Shown here: piece after piece, positions 34,801-45,388 of the stretch
Position numbering within the stretch: the stretch's first letter is position 1
How the letters are laid out: the number at the start of each line of letters is the position of its first letter
Source: Oidiodendron maius Zn
Taxonomy: Eukaryota; Ascomycota; Leotiomycetes; Myxotrichaceae
NCBI GenBank assembly: GCA_000827325.1
Contig: KN832889.1
Coordinates: 310,001-374,000 of the forward strand
Direction: 5' to 3'
Length of the DNA stretch: 64,000 bases
Position numbers and translations under genes: made by a program
The notes under the pieces: generated by a model
The model's database searches: none
The model's input: the letters and a program-made list of their open reading frames with translations, nothing else
Told to the model about the DNA's origin: nothing

Positions 34801-35841
34801 CCTCGCATCGCCATATGGCAAATACTGGGGTAGCGAAATGAGGCTGGTGGAGTATTGTTCCTGCGTAAGTGGCTCTCTGGACGCTTCAGAGGGACTCCAA
34901 GCTCACCGCCTGAACTGACCACCTCGAATTCAGTGCATATTCGAAAATTTGGGTATTAACTTTCTAACGCCGCGATGTATACCGGTCCAAAGGTCGAGCA
35001 GGTAATTCACGCGGATCGATTACATTTGGAAAAAGTCGAAGAAGGATGGATTGGGAGATACGTTGCAGGTTATTTCTGGGGTCATTATGTCCTGTACTGT
35101 ACATTGGGTACCACGGTGAACTGCAGCCTTGAGCGCTGTTAAAGAGTCTTAGAGAAAAGGTTTATCTCAGGTGTTTGCACTGGTTTACAAAAGTCAGTCT
35201 CCTCACCTGAGGGCACATACAATTCACAGATTACTACCTCGCCTTCCAATTTTTCACATCCAAAACTGTACTTCCTTCATTTTCAGCTAGCCGGCATGAA
35301 TTTGAGACGCTTTAACGTGTCTCTTCATATCTCGTTCAGCTACGGCTACTACCACTGCAACTTCCAGGCGATGGGAAATAATCTCAAAACCTTCTTCTAA
35401 CCTCGATAGTCTGCCGTTATTCGATCGTTATATATCTTTCTAACTTAGAGCCTGTGACTCGCTCCATTGCCTGAGCGTGATCCTATTTACTCCTCCGTGA
35501 ATTCAAACTGGTAGGAGTAGTAAAACTTCTAATAATTACATGCCATCACATCGTAGGGGCCAGACTCTGTCTTAATGGAGAGCAAAAACGACCTCTGAGA
35601 AGCGAGGTTGAATGGAAGGGCGTTTTGAGAACCGCTTGTACCTCATGGTATATGATACTTGAGAAGCTGCGTGGCGAAAAAGTCGTAGTCGATGACAAAA
35701 TGATGTTGGTGCTGATGGCGATGATCTGGAGAGCTTCTGATAGATTCTGAAGACACAGGCTCATGGTGTAAAATTAAATTCCTGACCTGATTTTGTCGAC
35801 GAATAGGCTTAGAGGATATAAAGGAAGGCGGTCCTGCAGCA

Positions 35842-36440
35842 GGGTTTCATAAGAATGTTTGGCTCGACGAACGAGTTCCCAATTTAAAGGACGAAGACGA
35901 CGCGAGATAGAACTAGAATCCTCTGACAACGACTGGACTATTCCGTGCCTTAACGAGACTCAGATATGACCACGAGGAACTTCCTGATCCTGCGAAGCGG
36001 CTGATATCTATTCCCGATCTCAGCCCAACTTGCATCCATGCTCTTGCGACGACGGCATCTTGGTATCAAGTTCCCTATATAAAAGATGCTATATGTAAAA
36101 CCCTGGGCGTTCCAAAATTCAATTGTGGTCAAATTCCTTCAGCTGGAGGTCTGAAATTCCAACTTTACCTGCAAATTTCATTCTTTATCCTGAGAAAATA
36201 CGCGCCTGTAGAGCAACTCTACTGGAAAGGCAAATCTAAATCGCATAGAAAATCGAAAGAGGTCTTTTTTTGACACTGGATACAGTGGCTCAATCGGCTC
36301 AGGAGCGTACATGAGGCCCAGTTTTCTAGTGTTGCTACGGGGACGAACGAGTGGCGATGGACTGGGTATGGCTTTGCTGTCACTGAAATCGATGGTATCT
36401 TAACGGACTTGAGCAAGGACGACTTTGAATATTGACCTAG
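35842..36440 (+). pseudogene. Decayed paralogue of the CorA-like gene
   Basis: Read on the plus strand, this stretch follows the gene at 29.6-31.1 kb segment by segment: NVWLDERVPNL (paralogue VIWLDDRAT), NPLTTTGLFRALTR (NPLTATGLFWALAE), RLISIPDLSPTCIHALATTA (RLIYVVDLDPACIHALAATV), IPSAGGLKFQLYLQ and WTGYGF. It is interrupted by in-frame TAG stops next to GAA/AAC codons near 35910, a TGA near 36270 and at least one register change, and it has no intact start. It is a dead or dying copy. The pair is in opposite orientation about 5 kb apart. Confidence 0.75.
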
Positions 36441-37875
36441 GACTGTTAATTTTCAAGTTAGAGGATGCCATCTATCTTCATGTAAAAGATCATTAATGAA
36501 AAGGTTTCAACATCAAGGGAGTATGTTCAGAGTGGTTCCCGATTGACAAACGTCCATTTATTTCACTTTGCTGCTTCTCGATAGAGCTAGAATAAGCTAC
36601 AAAGATGAAGGAAGCTTTTGCCGTAACGTTAAAGGCTGTACTTCTCTTGTGCGGGTTGCATGGTGTCTTATCCGGGGACTATCAAGTCATTGGCATCATT
36701 CAAGGCTCCTGACGATAAAACAGACCACTTCCAGAATGCTAATGCCGCTCTATTCTGTTTCAATAAGGAGAAACATTTCGTTGCTATCAATAATGGCTTC
36801 CAACGGCTTCAGAAAAAGGCTAGCATAATTGGTGTTTCTGCAAAGAAATTAAAATTTTTTTTTTTAAAATTTTGGGCTGCTTTGATTCAAGAACTGTTAG
36901 TCGGAGAGCTTCCCTTTGCTTCCAAGCGTCCTCTCTCTAACCACACGAAAATGGCTCAAATATTACTAGAACCTAGAACCCAAGAATACGGCGAATCATA
37001 AAGAGGCACCACTGACTTTACAGTCTCAGTATGATTAATTCTCACGACTTTTGCAGCTTATTCTGTATCCGACCCGGAAATTAGGTCTTCTACCAATTTC
37101 CACCTGCAGCAACTATCTTCACTATACAGACTGAAGTTATACGATGTACTTTCATCAGCAGATCATTTATAACTACTTATTTTTAGTGCTGATCATCGTT
37201 GTATACGCCAGTAGCCTTACTGGTAGACATTTTTGGTGGAGTTTGCATTTTTTGTGGGTTAACAGAGAAAAAATTGAAAAAAAAACGAAAAAAATTCATT
37301 CGTGGTTGAACAAAAATGAATTAATTTAATAATATCGCCGCGTGGACCCGTTCTCTTCTTGACAAGGCCAATAGAGTTATCGGGAATACCCACCCTGTGC
37401 ACCATGCGTTGCGGCGCTTTAATTGCACCGTTTGGGTACGGTTTGGGTACGATTACACGTGCGAAGGAAACAAAAACATGTTACGAGGCTTACTACGAGA
37501 GATCCAAAGAGAGCAGCGCTTCTTGAGCCTGTTAGAAGGGGGGCAGGAATTTGTATGCAAGACATGTGTGGTCTGCTTACTGGTCTGGCGCCCAATGTCG
37601 CCACGTTCGCCTCACATTTATCACTGGCAGTTATGGCTGCACCACAACATCATCTTGCGATCCTTCTCCAATCAAGTCTCTGAATTAAACAATGGAGTAA
37701 GTGAGCCGTATATAAGCGCAGCTGACCTAAATCGAGAGGAATGAGTGGGCATGCTTGTGATCAATGCCAACCATCATGCCCTTTCTATTTCAGTAAAATC
37801 CCATATTCTCACCGAGGCGGATTTTAAGTCTCTCTCTATCCAGCCTGGAACCCACAGCCCACAAATCCAATCATC
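36441..37875. other. Fragments and promoter side of the ArgRS-like gene
   Basis: A plus-strand frame at 36660-37001 may be the tail of the CorA-like pseudogene, but I cannot anchor it. Poly-T and poly-A tracts lie at 36853-36866 and 37267-37292. A direct repeat GTTTGGGTACG is doubled at about 37428-37452. No independent gene seen. Confidence 0.35.
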
Positions 37876-39846
37876 ATGACAACACTAGAACTCAGTGGCC
37901 TTGTGACAAAACTTGAAAGTTTGGGACTAGGGCCTATCCCGCAATTTTCAGAATCCCATGTGTTGAACAAACCACTTGACGTTGGTCGCTCCTATCTTGC
38001 AGAAATTCTTCGGAACTTGACAGAATGTGACCCAAACCTTGCATACAAATCCATTCAGGTGCCCAACGATATCTTTACGGCTGATTTAACGGTGCCACTA
38101 CCAAAGCTCAGCCGCGGTGTATACTCGCAGTCCTTTGGCGATGGTCTCAGACGTAGAGTATAGCACAGCCACTCCCTTCTCGGCTGGAAAACGAGTAACC
38201 AAGTCATCTGACATGTGGAATAGTTCCCAAGTAGCCCATTATTCGCCTTACCAATCCAAGACGGAGTCCATCTTCGTTTTATGTTTAACCCAAGAGCTCT
38301 ACCTCAGTTACTCCTCCCATATATCCTTGATCGTGGGGCTTCATATGGGAAAGACCGTTCGATTGGTCTTCAAGACGCTGAGACACTCCACATTGGACCG
38401 AAAAAGCTAGTCGTCGAATTCTCATCTCCAAATATCGCTAGTGAATTCCATACGAAGCATCTGAGGAGTACCATCTACGGGGCATATATTGCCAACCAAT
38501 ATGAGTGTATGGGATGGGAAGTGATCAAATTTAACTATTTGGGTGATTGGGGAAAGCACTTAGGCCTCTTGGGAGCAGGATGGGAGAAGTTTAGCTCAGA
38601 AGAAAAGTTTGAGGCTGACCCTGTGACCCATATGCTCGAAGTTTACAACCAAATCAACGAACTCTTCCAACCAGAGAAACATGCGAGCAGAGCAATAAGA
38701 GATGCGAAAAGGACCGGGAAAGAGCATGGAGAAGATACTGCAGCGATTGAAACTCAAGGACTTTTCGCCCAGCGAAATGCTTTCTTTAAGAAGATGGAAG
38801 ATGGCGATGAAAAGGCACTCGCACTTTGGAAGCGCTTCAGAGACGCAAGCATCGAATACTACGTTCGACACTACCCATCCATGAACATTACATTTGATGA
38901 ATACTCTGGAGAGTCCCAAGTCAACTCAAAGACGATGGATGAGGTGGAGGAGTTGCTTAAGGCCAAAGGTATTTCCGAAGAGAGTGAAGGTGCATGGATT
39001 GTCGATCTTGAAAAGCATGGAGGGAAGTCGGGAAACGTTATCATACGTGACCGGGACGGTAGTCGAGCATACAGTCTGAGAGAGCTAGCAGCTATTCTGG
39101 ATCGCTTCAGGAAGTACTCTTTCGATAAGATGATATATGTTGTCGCCAATGATCATGACCTCCACTTCTCTCGAATAAAGAAGATTCTGGAGCTGTTGGA
39201 CATGTCTGAACTTGCGCAAAAGTTAGAGCATGTCAATTTCAACAGAAGCCCACATACATCAGATCATGATCAGAAGCTTAGTGATATTATCAAAGAGGCA
39301 AAAGTCTCTATGCATCAATCCTTGCAGCAAAATACTGACAAAGCTGCAATCCTGGGTGACTCGGACGAGTCTGCTGCCAAGATCGGAATCTCTGCCCTCT
39401 TGGCCCAAGTTCTTTCGAACAGGAGATCAGCCGACCATCCTCTGGAAATGGCCAAAGCGACATCCTTCGAGCGTGGCTCCGGGCCTGAGTTCCAATACTG
39501 GTATGCCAGGCTTAGTAGTATCCTGGCAACGGGGAGTACAGATCCAGCTGCACTTTCCAGTGAGGATTTTCAGTCCATTGAGGAAGAGACATATACAGAA
39601 TTGCTTCGAATCCTTGTCCAGTATCCTGATATAACCAGTGCCGCTTTCAAGACCATGGAGCCATCAACTCTAATGCACTATCTATCAAGCATTACTGATC
39701 AACTCTCTGTCTGCTTTGAGGCTGGGGAAAGCGAGGAGAAGCCAGAACTTTCTCCTGCTGAATACGTCCTGTTTGAGGCTACAAGACAAGTTTTAGAGAA
39801 TGGTATGAGGTTAGTTGGAATAAGGCCAGTTACTAGGGATAACTAA
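37876..39846 (+). CDS. Arginyl-tRNA-synthetase-like protein with lost HxGH and KMSKS motifs
   Basis: Two exons, 37876-38118 and 38224-39846 (intron 105 nt), give 621 residues, close to the 607 of yeast cytosolic ArgRS. The whole class Ia layout is followed: N-terminal Add1-like region, SSPNIASEFHTKHLRSTIYG, FNYLGDWGKHLGLLGAGW, the insertion with LALWKRFRDASIEYY and SGESQVNSKTMDEV, SFDKMIYVVANDHDLHFSRI, and a C-terminal DALR-like anticodon-binding domain ending VLENGMRLVGIRPV. Two catalytic landmarks are changed. The ATP-binding HxGH reads H157-T-K-H160, and the segment after HVNF (residues 417-420), where ArgRS has GMSTRKG, reads NRSPHTSDHDQKL. Ordinary tRNA charging is therefore doubtful. 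Fungal arginine cyclodipeptide synthases (AvaA/AnkA type) use aminoacyl-tRNAs, and a comparison with them is warranted; I am not certain how close they are in sequence. Alternatives are a resistance copy or a pseudoenzyme. A DHA2 exporter gene is convergent. Confidence 0.85.
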
Positions 39847-40243
39847 GTTTAAGAAATATATTATTATCTATCCTATATTCTACTTAAGAAGAGTTAAAGC
39901 CGTATATAATTAAAATAGTGTAGTTAATATCACACTATAATAGATATAATTGTATTAGTGTAGTTAATTTTACTAGTATTATAGTTAATATATATATTAA
40001 CTATAAATTGCCTTGAAGGGATAGTATTTCAGCGTATTCAGTCCGGGAATGTTTTTATGGTACTTTCCATTTCCGTCTTTAGACCCAAGCTGCTGCTGCT
40101 TTAGCATAAGGTAGACAACCTTGAATATCATCCAATTTCCTCTTTCGATGCATTCCTCCATTCCGTTCGTCGTACAAAATGGATAATTTTTATGACGAGA
40201 AAACGGCAATAACTCTGTTGGTATAATCGTCCGAACCGCTGCT
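39847..40243. other. AT-rich convergent 3' region
   Basis: This 397-bp stretch lies between convergent stop codons. Within 39890-40010 the motif TAGTTAAT recurs several times in very AT-rich sequence. No gene. Confidence 0.4.
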
Positions 40244-42251
40244 TCAAGCACCGCCATCACTAGGTTTCTTCGCGTTAATATTATTCCACTTGCTAAACAA
40301 GCTGACAGGGAAAGTGACGCCGCAGACCCCGATAGCAATTGCGAAAGCAATCTTAATACCCCATGCGTACGCACGGAGAACACCATCCAGCTCGGCTCCG
40401 GAAAATACCTGGTGCAGCTCAGTGGCACCGGTACCCGTGACTAGGGCGGGATTGACGCTCGGTGCGGTGTTGGCAAGCTTGTGCAGGAGCTGGTTGACGA
40501 AGCCGGATTGCGCGGCTGCGATCAATAATGTGCCGCCGACAGATCGACAGACTGTGCACGAGGGATACACTGAGCTTGGGGATACAAGGGGACAGGGCGA
40601 AGGAGAACTCACATATAATAATCGCGGTCGTAGGAGCCATGTCGCTTGGCGCAGCAAAAGCCTGCGCAGCGATGACTGGGACTTGGAAGGCGACGCCGTA
40701 TCCGAAACCCGCCAAGATTTGATACCCAACCCATTTGCCTGTCGAGGTCCCAATGTCGAGAGTATACAGTAGACCAGCGGCGATGGTTACGATCATAGAG
40801 CCAACTGTCAAATAAGGAGTTGCAATACCCGTCTTCGTGATGGCTTTTCCTGAGGCAATTGTGGCAATACTGAACATGATGATGAGAGGAATGTTGCGCA
40901 CACCAGAGCCAATCGGACTGACGTTGTCGATGCTTTGGAAATAAATGGGCAAGTAATAGAGCGTGATGAAATACGAGCCAGCGAAGAAGAAGCCCCATAC
41001 GCCGTTGACCCAGACGGTCCTTTGGCGCATAAGCCGTGGTGTCAGCATAGCGCGTTCGCCTTGCCATATTTCTATAATTATGAGTGAAAGAACTATGACA
41101 ACGAAGCCGACGAGTAAACCGATAACGACGCTGGAATCCCACGCATGGGTTACACCACCGTACTGAAGAGCTAGAAGCAAGGCGGCCAGTGCGCCCATTA
41201 TAAGCACCGTCCCTAACGGGTCCATTTGTAGAAGCTTCTCCTTGAGCGTAGCATCGGCCAGTTTAACGGCTTTAGGGGTCTTGAAGGTGAGCAGGATTGT
41301 AAAAGCGGCCAGACCACCGATTGGAAGATTGATATAGAAGCACCTAAAGTTGTCATATCAGGCCAGGTCCGGTCATAACAGGATTCAATGACTGGAAATA
41401 GTCCCTTGTTTTGCAACAAAGACAATACAGTACAACATTCTTGACTCACCACCTCCAGGACGCCGCATCTGTAAGCCCTCCACCAATGAGTGGTCCAGAG
41501 ACAGCGGCGACGCCATATGACGCACCAATGACCCCCGTGTAGGTAGCTCTCTTCGTGGGCTCAGCAGCAAAGGCAGTAATCGTGTACACTCCAGGCGCGA
41601 TACCCGAGGCACCGAGACCGGCGATAGCACGTCCAACAATCAGAGTCGTTGAGTTTGGGGCGACAGCGCAGATCAAACTCCCAAGTTCAAAGATGAAGAT
41701 TGCCACTAGGAAACTGGTTTTGAGGGGAAAGAATTTATACACTTTGCCCCACAGTGACTGGAACGCCCCGAGCGTCATGAAATAAGCCGATCCGTACCAC
41801 GAGATATCGTCAAGGCTGTTGAATTGGTCGGTAATCTTTGGAATGGCGGTTGCAACAATGGTCTGAATCGAGAGAATCAGCTTACTGGCGTGTGATGAAT
41901 TGGCAAAAGACGACTCTGCGAGAAACTTGGAGCGGTAGAACTCACCTGATCCAGAGAAATGAGGGTGATACTAAGCACGAGCGCAAGCATGATGGACAAA
42001 ACTTCGACACCTTTCGGGTATCCAACAGGTTCTTCCGGCTCATCCACGGCTTTTTCTTTAGTAGGAGGACTATCGTCTTCGGGGAATTCTGGTTTCTCTA
42101 CGCCATTGATAGTCGAGGATGCCACAGTGGACGTTTCGCTAGACTTGACCGTTTGCTTTTCTTTTTCAGGCTCGACCTGATGTGTTTTCTCTCCAATCGC
42201 TTCAAGCTTGCCGTCATTTAGCAAGGGAGGTGGAAGTGTTGATGGAGACAT
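40244..42251 (-). CDS. MFS exporter, DHA2 family (14 TM)
   Basis: Four exons, 42251-41946, 41862-41450, 41343-40613 and 40551-40244, join in frame to 585 residues, typical of 14-TM fungal DHA2 toxin and drug exporters (for example those beside mycotoxin clusters). After a charged 80-residue cytoplasmic N-terminus come [23 protein letters not shown] (motif D1, shortened here as [11 protein letters not shown]), [19 protein letters not shown], motif-B-like [12 protein letters not shown] and motif [21 protein letters not shown]. The loop [13 protein letters not shown] follows. It should pump small molecules out across the plasma membrane by proton antiport. The gene is tail to tail with the ArgRS-like gene, 397 bp apart, so it could export that enzyme's product. 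That is inference from position. Confidence 0.93.
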
Positions 42252-42755
42252 GTGTGTTTATTGTATGGCTCAATTGCTTCGGCTTGATATGAGATTCTGT
42301 GTGCTTTGAAACGCGACCTTGAAGCAATTAGTGTGCACTGAGCTTAAATAGATAGGGCTGCTAAATCTACGGAGGCAATGTACAGAGGTATATGCCCAAA
42401 TATCATTTGATTGTAGCTCTTGGCGCTCGCCTGCCACTCTACAGTATTGGACCCCTGCCAATGCCGTATAAAGGCAAAGGAGCTGGGCCTAATTAAATGC
42501 CGTTAAGTCCGCAAACCCGTTAACGCCGCTCGTCCGAATAGTGGATGCAGTTTATCATTATGGCGGCAATACCTGCGTTTTAATGACTGCTTTCAACGAC
42601 TGAGGACCTGAGCATTGCAAGTGTGTTGGCATTATCCCAACGCACCCCTCTACCACACTAGGTGTATCTACGCGGCCGCTAGCATGAGAAGTGGTTGCCA
42701 TAAGAAGTGACATTTGGTTTCTTGAACCTTCTAATACAAGTGACCATCAGTAGTA
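42252..42755. other. Intergenic, promoter side of the DHA2 gene
   Basis: No coding frame. It contains the presumed promoter of the exporter; its right end meets the pogo remnant. Confidence 0.35.
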
Positions 42756-43560
42756 GGTATTTGAACCTGATGATAATCTGGCTAGCCAATACCCATCGAA
42801 GTAACTGGACCACCTTTTCCTACCCCTGGATGGCAGTATGCGAGCTCCGACTCTGGATATACCGACTCTATAATTAGCTTCGAGTGGCTTAAGCGTATAT
42901 TTGATCCCAAAACTAAAGAGCGAGCTAACAAGAGACGACGCGTCTTGATCTGCGACGGCTTTGGAATGCATGAGACCCTCGAAATCTTAGAGTTCTATTT
43001 CGAGAACAATATTCTTCTATGTTGTCTCCCTTCTTATACCCCTACAAGCTCTAGCCTTGTGATGTAGTAGTGTTTGCTCCTCTTAAAGTAGCTAGCTTAT
43101 TGTAACCAGGTTAATCGACTTGAGCAAGGAGGTGTAAATACGATTGGCGAGGAGCACTTTACCTCTCTATATAGCCTTGCAAGAGAAATGGCGTTAACGC
43201 TAAAGAATATCGAGGCTAGCTTTGCTGCAAGCGGTCTGTTCCCGTTCAATCTAGATAGGGTGCTTAGAAGTATGCCGCACCCCCGCCCCCCCGGCTGAAC
43301 TAGCCATTCTAAGAGCCGATGAGGTGAAGGTAGGGTCTTGTCGGTAAGACGTAGAACTGCAAACACCTATGACGCTAGTGTTAGCAGAGGCTTTCCTGTT
43401 ACTCTAGAGCCTGATCATCTAAGATGCTTATGTGCTTGATGAAACGAGTAAACAGAACCTAGTAATGCACTTATAGAAATGTAAAAGAGTATACACAGAG
43501 GATGCTAATTTGTTGTCAATCACTCCAACATCCGGTCGACACCGCCGCTGTGCAATCCTG
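42756..43560 (+). mobile_element. pogo/Fot1-type DDE_1 transposase remnant
   Basis: The plus strand reads, in shifting frames, YTDSIISFEWLKRIFDP, RVLICDGFGMHETLEILEF (the second catalytic Asp in CDG), a damaged NNILLCCLPSYT...SLV region, then VNRLEQGGVNTIGEEHFTSLY and FAASGLFPFNLDRVLR, ending with a tail that resembles ...LDETSKQNL. This is the C-terminal two thirds of a DDE_1 (Tigger/pogo/Fot1) transposase. It carries internal stops, including tandem TAGTAG where CAG-type codons would be expected. Neither the N-terminal CENPB-like part nor terminal repeats were found, so it is a truncated DNA-transposon fossil. Confidence 0.78.
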
Positions 43561-43944
43561 TATGGCTACAGCCAATTATTGAGCCATATTGCACATGGCG
43601 CCAGTTGACTTTATCACTTACGATGTGCATTATAAATCGTTCAACTAAATTTTTCCAAATCTATTCGCATAATCTACTCTTAATTGTAACTGGAAGCCAA
43701 TCGCTTCCGATGTTTTACGAGACCACATAAAGATGCTCTCCCTACGAGCATGCAACTCTCGCTTTCTTGCAACTACATCTACAGACAGCTTGGCAAGTTT
43801 ATCACAGTAGCACCAGTTTGATCACCTAGACTGTAATATTATTATAAGTGACTACCTAGCTAAAGCCCATATCCAGATTCCTGTAATATTCCAGACGCCT
43901 AATCGACCACCGGTCTATGGAGACGTTGGGATGGAGACAGTCAT

Positions 43945-45388
43945 TTAAGTCGTAGTTGTCTCACGTAAATAGAGTTCCAGTCGGTTTCCGGCACCGCAAT
44001 ATTCAAATTGGTCTCCCGGACAAACGAAATTACAATCTGTTGGCGTAGCTACAACCGAGCCGTTATTTAGAGTATTTCCGCAATAGCCTCATTTATAAGT
44101 CAGCAAAGATAGGCAGGATTAGGAATAGAAGCGTTGACTAACATTCACCCCCATATTCAACCCCAAAGTAGTCGTAAGCTGTACAGTCACTTGCACACTC
44201 TTCTAAAGTCATGGCCTCATAGTCGTAGAATGAGGCATCGGATAAAGCCCGCGAATCTGTAGCTTCAGTGTAGCATCCTTGGAATGTGTAGGCTCCCACA
44301 ATGGGCTTAACGGCAAGGGTTTGAGTGGGTGTAGCTGTTGCAGTGGCAGTGGTTGTTGTTGTAGGTGGTGTAGTCGTGGCCTGGTAAGTGTAGACGTCAA
44401 GTCTATTTGATCCTCCACAAAATTCAGAAAAATTGCCACTACAGAGCATATCACATCCCGAGACGCCCTCTGGGGCAACTGTAGCCCCACTTGCAATGCT
44501 ATCGCCACACCCTATATATACAGCTCAGCTCACCGTGACCATTCTAAAGAAATAGGGGCATGGGGTAACTTACAACACTCGTCCGCATATTCTGTTCCTG
44601 CGAGAACATAGCCCGCAGTTTCACATGCCGACAAGCACAAGTCAATAGTCATTGCCGCTGCACCTCCTACAACAGTAGCAGCAAATGGAAGTGCGCGACC
44701 AGTAACCCCTTCTCTATTCCCAGGTTAGATTAGTGGTTGCATTTCCGGATGGTCTCTTAAGAAGTAACCTACGTATAGCATGCGGAAAAGGTCCAGTTGC
44801 CAGTTCCGGGATTTGTTTCGGGTCCCGTTGTCCCACTCCAAAATAGATTCAATCTGTTCGGGCCACCGCACGCTTCTGTGGCATTACCTGAGCATGTCAT
44901 GTCACAGTCTCCAGCAGGCGCAGGACCCGATCCCGCAGCAAGAGTATTACCACAATCTACATTCATTAGCTTTGCCTAGAACATAGAAGAGAAGATTTAC
45001 AGCATTGAGAGGAATACTCAGTTCCAGCATATACGTAACCAGCGGTAGTACAATATTCAATACAAGACTCATCGGTCATGGCTTCATTATCATCATATCC
45101 TCCCTCTGTTAAGGTGCGACCCACGTCTCTATGGATCAATTAGTCATAAAGGTCCTGCCATGCTTCTATGGGAGCATTTTGCGAACGTACACGTAACATC
45201 CTTGAGAAACCCAATTCCCCGGGAGAGTAGTAGGTACGATGCCATCTCTGCGCTCAATTGTCAAGGCATCACAAGACGGAAGCTTTTCAATGTCAGAATG
45301 CCGTCGGGGTAGTCTGGTGAATTTTTCGTATAATCACCGATAATAGCACCTGACCTGCCGCTAGTGCGAGACCGAGGTTTCCTAGCAT
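43945..45388 (-). CDS. Secreted or cell-wall protein with three WSC domains
   Basis: The gene runs from an ATG at 45388 to a TAA at 43945-43947, split by several short introns I did not resolve fully near the N-terminus. Three WSC-type cysteine domains (CYC/CGNTL...CSG...CGG-NRL pattern) can be followed. The first goes from GNWVSQGCYV to ACGGPNRLNLF (45230-44840). The second goes from WTFSACYT to FCGGSNRLDVY (44810-44395). The third goes from YTFQGCYTEA to YCGAGNRLELYL (44300-43960). A Thr/Pro/Ala-rich linker, likely O-glycosylated, separates the last two at 44320-44390. WSC domains bind carbohydrate and occur in wall sensors and secreted oxidases or lectins. No transmembrane segment or enzymatic domain is seen at the C-terminus, so a wall-associated or secreted lectin-like role is likely. 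Confidence 0.78.
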
